A stretch of 5,797 nucleotides of DNA from Solirubrobacteraceae bacterium (GTDB taxonomy: Bacteria > Actinomycetota > Thermoleophilia > Solirubrobacterales > Solirubrobacteraceae): positions 1 to 5,797 of the forward strand of contig JANJUA010000287.1 of assembly GCA_024710825.1 (NCBI GenBank), given 5' to 3'. Numbering within the stretch: position 1 is the first letter of the stretch; every line of letters starts with the position of its first letter. Positions 1-5,078 of this stretch are shown one piece after another. Made by a program: the position numbers and the translations under genes. The notes beneath the pieces were generated by a model. That model was not told where the DNA came from. It ran no database searches and worked only from the letters and a program-made list of their open reading frames with translations.

Positions 1-1
1 T

Positions 2-391
2 CGCGGTCTCGTCGACGGGTTGCGCGCCGCGACCCGGCGCTCGCCCGTGCCCGTCGAGGTCGAGGCCCACGACGTCGGACGCTTCCGACCGGAGATCGAG
101 AGCGCCGCGTACTTCTGCGTCCTGGAGGCCTGCCAGAACGCGCTCAAGCACGCCGGCGGCGCGCGCCGGATCGAGGTCGATCTCCACCGCACCGACGGCG
201 AGCTGCGCTTCTCCGTCCGCGACGACGGGGCCGGGATGGACGGAGGAGCCGGGCGGACGGGCCGCGGCCTGACGAACATGCGCGACCGCGTCGCCGCGGT
301 CGGCGGCACGATCGAGATCCTGTCTGCGCCGCACGTCGGCACGGAGGTGCGCGGGCGAGTGCCGCTCGCCGCGCCCGACTCCTCGGCGTGA
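2..391 (+). CDS. Sensor histidine kinase, NarL family, C-terminal ATPase part (5' end outside window)
   Basis: The reading frame is open from the left edge to TGA at 389-391, giving the last 129 residues of a two-component sensor kinase. The visible part is a GHKL-type HATPase_c domain. It has the N-box EACQNALKHAGG (window residues about 42-53, Asn at 46), a G1 box DDGAGMD (about 74-80) and a G2 box GRGLTNM followed by RDRVAAVGG (about 87-102). The run RPEIESAAYFCVLEACQN is typical of NarL/DesK-type kinases, whose HisKA_3 phospho-His helix would lie upstream of the window. The domain binds ATP and phosphorylates the missing His, and the phosphate then passes to a response regulator. A TTG codon at 20 could be called as a start, but it falls inside the domain, and the codons before it (RGLVDG) fit the same family, so I treat the gene as truncated by the window edge. 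The input signal cannot be inferred. The LuxR-type regulator at 975 is the likely partner. Confidence 0.93.
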   Translation, partial: RGLVDGLRAATRRSPVPVEVEAHDVGRFRPEIESAAYFCVLEACQNALKHAGGARRIEVDLHRTDGELRFSVRDDGAGMDGGAGRTGRGLTNMRDRVAAVGGTIEILSAPHVGTEVRGRVPLAAPDSSA

Positions 392-397
392 CGTCAC
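388..397. repeat. 10-bp perfect palindrome holding both convergent stop codons
   Basis: GTGACGTCAC reads the same on both strands. The forward kinase stops with TGA at 389-391 and the reverse receiver gene stops with TGA read from 394-396, so the palindrome supplies both stops. A second copy of the flanking octamer TCGGCGTG follows at 403-410, the first being at 383-390. There is no room for a terminator between the two genes, so their transcripts probably overlap at the 3' ends. The palindrome may be only a by-product of two facing TGA codons separated by CG. Confidence 0.6.
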
Positions 398-819
398 CGT
401 CGTCGGCGTGCGCCCCACAGCTCGCGCAGGGCGGCGATGGAGAGCTCCTGCTTGCGGAGATGCGCGACGGCCCCGACGGCCGCGGGGTCGTCGACCGTCG
501 CGTCGAGCGAGATCAGCACGACGACCGCGGCCGGGTACGCGCTGCGCAGCCGCCGCGCCGTCTCCAGCCCGTCCATGCCCGGCATGCGCACGTCAAGCAG
601 CACGAGGTCGGGCGCGAGCGCGCCGGCGAGCTCGACCGCCTCGGCGCCGCTGGCGGCCTCCCCGGCGACCTCGAAGCCCGGCGTCGCCGCGATCATGTCG
701 CGCAGCGCCCGCCGGAACGGCTCCTGGTCGTCGACGGCGAGCACCCTCACGGGCCGCGTCGGCGGCCCTCGGCCGCCGGCGGGCCGGTCCAGGCGCGACC
801 CTGTGCCCAGCCGGCTCAT
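394..819 (-). CDS. Stand-alone response regulator receiver protein (no output domain)
   Basis: This reverse-strand gene encodes 141 residues when started at the ATG at 817-819. After a Pro/Gly/Arg-rich N-terminal tail (1-23) comes one complete CheY-like receiver domain. It has the acidic pair D30-D31, phospho-acceptor D76 in VLLDVRMPGMDG, the switch Ser S104 (VVVLISLD) and the conserved Lys K123 (LRKQE). The chain ends with the last helix and a basic tail RRRR, so there is no DNA-binding or enzymatic output domain. The stop faces the kinase stop 2 bases away, so no HTH has been lost to a recent frameshift. The frame stays open to a GTG at 901-903 (169 residues), but that start has no Shine-Dalgarno, while the chosen ATG has GGGAG 11 bases upstream. 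Known roles of single-domain receivers include phosphorelay intermediates, phosphate sinks and protein-protein regulators. Which applies here is unknown. Confidence 0.85.
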   Translation of the reverse strand: MSRLGTGSRLDRPAGGRGPPTRPVRVLAVDDQEPFRRALRDMIAATPGFEVAGEAASGAEAVELAGALAPDLVLLDVRMPGMDGLETARRLRSAYPAAVVVLISLDATVDDPAAVGAVAHLRKQELSIAALRELWGARRRR

Positions 820-830
820 GTCGGCTGTGT

Positions 831-835
831 CTCCC
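831..835 (-). promoter_or_regulatory. Candidate ribosome binding site of the receiver gene
   Basis: On the reverse strand GGGAG (within TGAGGGAGAC) lies 11 bases before the ATG at 819. The spacing is a little long, but it is the only purine-rich match near any possible start and is the main reason for preferring 819 over the GTG at 903. Confidence 0.45.
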
Positions 836-908
836 TCAGGTGGTTGGCGCGTACCGGCCACGGTCCCGGCAGGCACGGCTCGCGGCAAGGGCACGCCCCT
901 CACGATCC

Positions 909-934
909 CGCGGGTGCGCGCACGAGCGCGGGTG
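909..934. promoter_or_regulatory. Possible operator: direct repeats around a palindrome
   Basis: CGCGGGTG occurs at 909-916 and again at 927-934, 18 bases apart, and the perfect palindrome GTGCGCGCAC covers 914-923 between them. The cluster ends 5 bases before the candidate -35 box at 940. The location in a gap between two divergent regulators suits a regulator binding site. In DNA this rich in G and C short repeats arise easily by chance. Confidence 0.25.
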
Positions 935-939
935 ACGGG

Positions 940-969
940 TTGACTCGGCGGCCGCGCATCGCCGATAGT
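940..969 (+). promoter_or_regulatory. Candidate sigma70-type promoter giving a leaderless mRNA
   Basis: TTGACT at 940-945 matches five of six -35 consensus bases, and GATAGT at 964-969 matches four of six -10 bases, with an 18-base spacer. Only 5 bases separate the -10 box from the ATG at 975, so transcription would start at or next to the A of the ATG. No Shine-Dalgarno precedes that ATG, which agrees with leaderless translation, a common mode in actinobacteria. The start site itself is inferred from spacing. Confidence 0.6.
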
Positions 970-974
970 GGCCC

Positions 975-1694
975 ATGGCCTCGGGAACGACGGCCTCCGG
1001 CGGGGTTCCGCCTCGCCCTGGGAGGATCCGCGTCGCGGTCGCCGACGACAGCTACCTCGTGCGCGAAGCGCTCGGCCACGTGCTCGAGGCGGAGGAGAAC
1101 ATCGACCTCGTCGCGGCCTGCGACGGCGCCGAGGCGCTGCTCGCCGTCATCGACGACGAACGCCCGGACGTCGTCGTCACCGACATCCGCATGCCGCCGA
1201 CCCACACCGACGAGGGGCTGCGGCTGGCGCAGCGCCTGCGCGACGACCACCCCGAGATGGGCGTCGTCGTGCTGAGCCAGTTCGCCGATCCCCGCTACGG
1301 GCTCGCGCTGTTCGACAGAGGCTCCGACGGGCGCGCCTACCTGCTCAAGGATCGCGTGCAGCACCGCGGGCAGCTCGTGGCCGCGATCAGGGCGGTCGCC
1401 AGCGGGGGCTCGGTCGTCGACGCCCGGATCGTCGAGGTGCTGATCGCCGAGCGGCGCCGGGCCGAGCATGCGCCGCTGGCCGAGCTGACGCCGCGGGAGC
1501 TGGAGATCCTGTCGCTGGTGGCGCGCGGGCACAGCAATCAGGGGATCGCCGACGAGCTCGTGCTCACCAAGCGCGCGGTGGAGAAGCACATCAACGCGAT
1601 CTTCCTCAAGCTCGGCCTCTCTCAGGCCGGCGACGTGAGCCGCCGCGTGAAGGCCGCGCTCATCTACCTCGCCGAGCAGCGCGACGACGGCTGA
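975..1694 (+). CDS. NarL/LuxR-type DNA-binding response regulator
   Basis: This complete 239-residue response regulator is of ordinary length for the NarL/FixJ family. An N-terminal receiver (about 18-140) has the acidic pair D24-D25, phospho-acceptor D70 (VVVTDIRMPP), switch Ser S101 (VVVLSQF) and Lys K125 (YLLKD). A linker leads to a LuxR-type helix-turn-helix at about 170-215, beginning LTPRELEILSLVARGHSN and containing the recognition-helix segment KRAVEKHINAIF. Phosphorylation by a NarL-type kinase would be expected to promote dimerisation and DNA binding. The truncated kinase at the left edge is the obvious candidate, although the receiver gene on the other strand lies between them. The ATG at 975 was chosen because it directly follows a good promoter and leaves a short 17-residue lead before the first beta strand. 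No Shine-Dalgarno is present, which fits a leaderless mRNA. The targets are unknown; the operon that follows is one possibility. Confidence 0.93.
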   Translation: MASGTTASGGVPPRPGRIRVAVADDSYLVREALGHVLEAEENIDLVAACDGAEALLAVIDDERPDVVVTDIRMPPTHTDEGLRLAQRLRDDHPEMGVVVLSQFADPRYGLALFDRGSDGRAYLLKDRVQHRGQLVAAIRAVASGGSVVDARIVEVLIAERRRAEHAPLAELTPRELEILSLVARGHSNQGIADELVLTKRAVEKHINAIFLKLGLSQAGDVSRRVKAALIYLAEQRDDG

Positions 1695-1714
1695 CACGCC
1701 CGAGCGGAGGTGAC

Positions 1715-1741
1715 GCGCACCACCGCGGGAGACGGGTGCGC
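1715..1741 (+). terminator. Weak hairpin after the response regulator
   Basis: GCGCACC at 1715-1721 and GGTGCGC at 1735-1741 can form a 7-bp stem with a 13-base loop, about 20 bases past the regulator's stop. Only three Ts follow (TTT in CCGGTTTGCC), so this is a poor intrinsic terminator. It could instead be a repressor-type inverted repeat ahead of the next operon, since it contains the same GGTGCGC sequence as the region upstream of 975. Confidence 0.2.
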
Positions 1742-1794
1742 CGGTTTGCCGCGCCCCGCCCACGGCGCGAGAGTCGCGGCACGACCGTCCCATC

Positions 1795-1802
1795 GGGAGG
1801 AG
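1795..1802 (+). promoter_or_regulatory. Strong ribosome binding site for the 19-codon leader ORF
   Basis: GGGAGGAG is a near-perfect Shine-Dalgarno and sits 6 bases before the GTG at 1809. It lies about 65 bases before the ATG of the membrane protein, too far to serve that start directly, so it must load ribosomes on the small ORF. Confidence 0.75.
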
Positions 1803-1808
1803 CCCGTC

Positions 1809-1868
1809 GTGACCGCCCTGCCGCACCCGCCTCCGGACGCCGTCCCGGCTCGGCCGCCGGTGCGGTGA
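1809..1868 (+). CDS. Proline-rich 19-residue leader peptide, or frameshifted N-terminus of the next gene
   Basis: A GTG-started small ORF reads MTALPHPPPDAVPARPPVR and stops with TGA at 1866-1868. Seven of 19 residues are proline, with a PPP run at 7-9 and a PP pair at 16-17. Consecutive prolines are known to slow ribosomes, an effect relieved by EF-P. The start has an excellent Shine-Dalgarno. The stop shares its A with the next ATG (TGATG), an arrangement typical of termination-reinitiation coupling, and that ATG has no ribosome binding site of its own. I infer that translation of the membrane protein depends on this ORF. The alternative is that the peptide is really the cytoplasmic Pro-rich N-terminus of the membrane protein, separated by a one-base sequencing error, a mutation, or a programmed -1 slip near CGGTGATG. 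Conservation in relatives would separate these options. Confidence 0.6.
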   Translation: MTALPHPPPDAVPARPPVR

Positions 1869-3022
1869 TGCGCCGCCGACTCGCCGCCCGCGCGCTCGTG
1901 CTCGTCGGCACGCTGCTGGCGGTGCTGGCGATCGGCTCCATCTGGGTCAGCCGTCAGGCGCTCGAGACCGACCAGTGGGCCGACACGAGCTCGCAGCTCC
2001 TGGAGGACCCGGCGATCCAGGCCGCGGTGGCGACCTACCTCGTCGACCAGCTCTACGCCAACGTGGACGTCCCCGCCGAGCTGCGCCAGGCGCTGCCGCC
2101 GCGCGCCGAGGCGCTCGCCGCGCCCGCGGCGGGCGCGCTGCGACGCGGAGCCGAGGAGGTCGCGCAGCGAGCGCTCGACAGACCGCGGGTGCAGCAGGCC
2201 TGGGAGGCGGCCAACCGCGCCGCCCACGCGACGCTCGTGTCGATCGTCGAGGGTGGCGGCGACATCGCCTCGACCGAGCAGGGCACGGTGGCCCTCGACC
2301 TGCGCGCGCTCGTCGCCGAGGTCGGTGAGCGCACGGGCCTGGGCGCGGACGTGGCCCAGAGGCTGCCGCAGGACGCGGCGACGATCGAGATCCTCCGCTC
2401 CGATCAGCTCGAGACCGCGCAGACGGTCGGTGAGCTGCTCAAGCCGCTCGCCCTCGTGCTCACGCTGCTCATGCTCGCCTGCTTCGCGGCCGCGATCGCC
2501 GTGGCGCGCGGCCACCGCCGGGAGACCCTGCGCGCCGCGGGCGTCGGGCTCGTCTTCGCCGGGGCGATCGCGCTCGTCGTGCGCGAGATCGGCGGGGGCG
2601 TCGTCGTCGACGAGCTGGCGACCACCGCGGCGGCGCAGCCTCCCGCGGAGGCCGCCTGGAGGATCGGCACGTCCCTGCTCGCCGAGGTCGCCACGGCGAC
2701 GATCGCCTACGGGCTGCTGGTCGTCGCCGGCGCCTGGCTGGCCGGGCCGACGCGCGCCGCGGTCGCGCTCCGCGCCAGGCTCGCGCCCTACCTGCGCAGC
2801 CCCGAGCTCACCTACGGGGCGGTGGCCGCCGTGGTGCTGCTCGTGCTCCTGTGGGGACCGACCGAGGGCACGCGGCGCGTGCTCCCCGCGCTCGTCCTCC
2901 TCGCGCTGCTCGTCGCGGGGGTCGAGGCGCTTCGCCGCCAGACGCGCCGCGAGCTCGATCGGCGCGCCGGGCACACCGGAGAGCAGCAGGCGGCCGAGGA
3001 CCGTGTCCTCGAGCATGCCTGA
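1868..3022 (+). CDS. Six-helix integral membrane protein with a large external loop, function unknown
   Basis: The 384-residue product has a basic start (MRRRLAARA), a first membrane helix at about 10-28 and a polar segment of about 165 residues (29-192). Five more helices follow at about 193-213, 222-239, 269-292, 313-330 and 338-354, then a basic, charged C-terminal tail. Positive charges place both ends in the cytoplasm and the large loop outside. The loop includes a region near 31-68 (QALETDQWADTSSQLLEDP and following). Similar loops occur in uncharacterised actinobacterial membrane proteins in my recollection, but I cannot assign a named family. No catalytic motif is visible. The ATG at 1868 is preferred because the preceding ORF ends in TGATG there; a GTG at 1865 is adjacent in frame. 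The frame is open much further upstream, but that stretch overlaps the response regulator and is a GC-rich shadow. The gene's last 8 bases overlap the phosphodiesterase gene, so the two are probably co-translated and may work together in the membrane. Confidence 0.85.
   Translation: MRRRLAARALVLVGTLLAVLAIGSIWVSRQALETDQWADTSSQLLEDPAIQAAVATYLVDQLYANVDVPAELRQALPPRAEALAAPAAGALRRGAEEVAQRALDRPRVQQAWEAANRAAHATLVSIVEGGGDIASTEQGTVALDLRALVAEVGERTGLGADVAQRLPQDAATIEILRSDQLETAQTVGELLKPLALVLTLLMLACFAAAIAVARGHRRETLRAAGVGLVFAGAIALVVREIGGGVVVDELATTAAAQPPAEAAWRIGTSLLAEVATATIAYGLLVVAGAWLAGPTRAAVALRARLAPYLRSPELTYGAVAAVVLLVLLWGPTEGTRRVLPALVLLALLVAGVEALRRQTRRELDRRAGHTGEQQAAEDRVLEHA
2995..3011 (+). promoter_or_regulatory. 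Hairpin masking the Shine-Dalgarno before the phosphodiesterase start
   Basis: CGAGGAC (2995-3001) and GTCCTCG (3005-3011) form a perfect 7-bp stem with a CGT loop. The stem ends 3 bases before the ATG at 3015 and buries the only nearby Shine-Dalgarno-like sequence, GAGGA at 2996-3000. Ribosomes finishing the upstream membrane gene, whose stop lies at 3020-3022, would melt it. This would tie translation of the second gene to the first. The stem is visible in the sequence; the regulatory role is inferred. Confidence 0.4.
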
Positions 3023-5063
3023 AGCGCAGTGGCGCCCGGTGCGCCCACGGCTGCGGCCCGTCCGCCTGCTCGCGGCCTGGCTCGCGTCGGCGCTCGCGCT
3101 GCTCGTCGCCGCCGCGCTGGTGCCGGGGGCGACGATCCGCGGCGCCGGCGGGGCGATCGTCGTCGCGGCGGTCGTCGCCGCGCTCAACGCCCTCCTGCCA
3201 CCGATCGTCGCCGCCCTGCGCCTGCCGTTCACGGTCGCGGCCGGGTTCCTGCTCGTGCTCGCGCTCGACGCCGGGATGCTGCTCGCAGCGGCCGAGCTGG
3301 CGCCCCAGCAGCTCCACGTCGACGGCTTCGGGGCCGCGCTGGCGGTGGCGCTGGTCGCGGCGGCGGTGAGCGCCGGCGCGGCGGTCGTGGCCGGCATCGA
3401 CGACGACGCCCAGACGCTGCGGGTCGCCCGCCGCGCGGCCAGGAGGATGGGCGCTCCCGAGCGCAGCGACGCGCCCGGGATCCTCTTCTTGGAGATCGAC
3501 GGCCTGGCTCTGCCGGTCCTGCGCCGCGCGATCCGTGACGGCACGACGCCCAACCTGGCCCGGTGGCTGGAGAGCGGCAGCCATCGACTGCTCGGGTGGG
3601 AGACCGATCTGTCGTCGCAGACGGGCGCCAGCCAGGCCGGCATCCTGCTCGGCGACAACCACGACATCCCGGCGTTCCGCTGGGTGGACAAGGCGACGCG
3701 TACGGTGGTGACCTGCTCGCGCCCCGCCGACTGCGCAGCGATCGAGCGCCGGCGCGCCACCGGCGCCGGACTGCTGGCGCGCGGGGGCACGAGCCGGGGC
3801 AACCTGCTCTCCGGCGAGGCCGCCGAGGCGATCCTCACGGCCAGCCGGCTGGCCGACGAGCGCGCGCCGAACCCCGGCTACCGCGCCTTCCTGGCCAACG
3901 GCTCCAACGTGACCCGGACGCTCGTGCTCATGGCCTGGGAGGTGGTGGTCGAGGTCGTCGCGGCGACCGCCCAGCGCCGCCGCGACGTGCGACCCCGCGG
4001 CGCGCGCGGCGGGCGCTATCCGCTGCTGCGAGCCGGGATGTGCGTCTTCGTGCGTGACCTCATCGTCTTCTCCGTGCTCCAGGACCTCTTCCGGGGCGTG
4101 CCGGCCATCTACGCGACCTTCGCGAGCTACGACGAGGTCGCCCACCACTCGGGGCTGGAGCGGCCCGACACGCTTGCCGCGCTACGCAAGCTCGACGCGC
4201 GGTTCGGCCTGCTGGAGCGGGCACGCCGCTACGCGCCGCGGCCCTACGAGATCGTCGTGCTCTCCGACCACGGCCAGACGCAGGGCGCCACGTTCCGCCA
4301 GCGCAACGGCTACGGCCTCGACGACCTGGTGCAGCGCAGCCTGAGCGGCGGGCGCGCCGACGGCGTCGCGGCGGGGGACGAGAACGCGACCGGCCTGCGG
4401 CGGGCGGTGGACGACGCGACCGGGCGCGCCGCACCGCAGCGCGCCCGCGGCGAGAAGGCGGCCGCGGAGCGCGAGGCGATCGTGCTCGGGTCGGGCAACC
4501 TCGGGCTGGTCTACCTGATGAGCAGCCCGCGGCGCCTGACGCTCGAGGAGATCCGGGACCGGCACCCGCGACTCGTCGACGCGCTGTGCGAGCACCCGCA
4601 CGTCGGCTTCGTGCTCGCGCGGTCCGCCGTCGACGGGGCGGTCGCGCTCGGCGCGGAGGGCGCGCATCGGCTCGCCGACGGACATGTCGAGGGCCGCGAC
4701 CCGCTCGCCGGCTTCGGCGCCACCGCCGCGCGGCGCCTCCTGCGCGCCGACGGCTTCCCGCACGTCGCCGACCTGATGGTCAACAGCTTCTTCGACCCCG
4801 TCGCGGAGGAAGGCTGCGCCTTCGAGGAGCTGATCTCGTTCCATGGCGGTATGGGTGGGCCGCAGACGGAGCCGTTCGTGCTGCATCCCGCCTGGCTGGA
4901 GGCGCCGTCGGAGCCGATCGTGGGCGCGGTCGCGCTCCACCGGGTGCTGCGCGGCTGGCGCTCGGCCTGCAACGACGGCGTCCGCGCTCACACCCCCGCC
5001 GATCGGGGCGCGGGCACCCTGGTAGGGGCGGCCGCGCCCGACGACACTCTCGGCGACCCCTGA
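3015..5063 (+). CDS. Phage-holin-4/YvlD-like membrane domain fused to an alkaline-phosphatase-superfamily phosphodiesterase
   Basis: The 682-residue product joins two domains. Residues about 17-127 contain four membrane helices with the pattern of the phage holin family 4 (YvlD-like) domain: LVPGATIRG, ALNALLPPIV, LPFTVAAGF and HVDGFGAALA. Residues about 155-630 resemble type I phosphodiesterase/nucleotide pyrophosphatases. The expected two-metal site appears complete: D162 (FLEIDGLA), nucleophile T203 (SSQTGAS), D373 and H377 (YDEVAHHSG), D418-H419 (VVLSDHG) and H610 (ISFHGGMGG). Family knowledge predicts hydrolysis of a phosphodiester or phosphomonoester; the substrate is unknown. Arg-rich segments before the first helix (7-17) and after the fourth (136-144) put both ends, and so the catalytic domain, in the cytoplasm. 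A charged segment at about 444-486 looks like a variable insert. The start at ATG 3015 overlaps the upstream gene by 8 bases; an in-frame GTG at 3003 would add 4 residues. Despite the holin name, nothing indicates a prophage or lysis function. Confidence 0.9.
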   Translation: MPEAQWRPVRPRLRPVRLLAAWLASALALLVAAALVPGATIRGAGGAIVVAAVVAALNALLPPIVAALRLPFTVAAGFLLVLALDAGMLLAAAELAPQQLHVDGFGAALAVALVAAAVSAGAAVVAGIDDDAQTLRVARRAARRMGAPERSDAPGILFLEIDGLALPVLRRAIRDGTTPNLARWLESGSHRLLGWETDLSSQTGASQAGILLGDNHDIPAFRWVDKATRTVVTCSRPADCAAIERRRATGAGLLARGGTSRGNLLSGEAAEAILTASRLADERAPNPGYRAFLANGSNVTRTLVLMAWEVVVEVVAATAQRRRDVRPRGARGGRYPLLRAGMCVFVRDLIVFSVLQDLFRGVPAIYATFASYDEVAHHSGLERPDTLAALRKLDARFGLLERARRYAPRPYEIVVLSDHGQTQGATFRQRNGYGLDDLVQRSLSGGRADGVAAGDENATGLRRAVDDATGRAAPQRARGEKAAAEREAIVLGSGNLGLVYLMSSPRRLTLEEIRDRHPRLVDALCEHPHVGFVLARSAVDGAVALGAEGAHRLADGHVEGRDPLAGFGATAARRLLRADGFPHVADLMVNSFFDPVAEEGCAFEELISFHGGMGGPQTEPFVLHPAWLEAPSEPIVGAVALHRVLRGWRSACNDGVRAHTPADRGAGTLVGAAAPDDTLGDP

Positions 5064-5072
5064 GGAGAGGAG
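5064..5072 (+). promoter_or_regulatory. Ribosome binding site of the amidotransferase gene
   Basis: The purine run GGAGAGGAG follows directly on the TGA of the phosphodiesterase gene and lies 6 bases before the ATG at 5079. It fixes that start. With only 15 bases between the genes there is no room for a separate promoter. Confidence 0.8.
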
Positions 5073-5078
5073 CGCGAG

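Noticed and set aside
820..903. GTG start at 903 giving a 28-residue longer receiver protein
   Set aside because: There is no Shine-Dalgarno near it, the extra residues match nothing in receivers, and it would push the gene into the regulatory gap. The ATG at 819 has a usable ribosome binding site.
968..1867. Upstream in-frame extension of the six-helix membrane protein
   Set aside because: The extension lies within the response regulator in another frame, is almost entirely Arg/Ala/Gly, and has no support over the ATG at 1868.
2253..3014. Upstream in-frame extension of the phosphodiesterase gene
   Set aside because: It overlaps the membrane protein gene, is Ser/Arg/Pro rich shadow sequence, and would bury the typical basic start and first helix of the holin-like domain.
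3015..3400. Prophage or lysis cassette suggested by the holin-4 similarity
   Set aside because: This domain family is widespread in chromosomal membrane proteins, is fused here to an enzyme, and no endolysin, phage structural gene or integration site is present.
1664..3838. 724-codon reverse-strand open frame opposite the membrane protein
   Set aside because: It spans the ends of three forward genes, has repetitive Arg/Ala/Ser composition and no recognisable domain or ribosome binding site.
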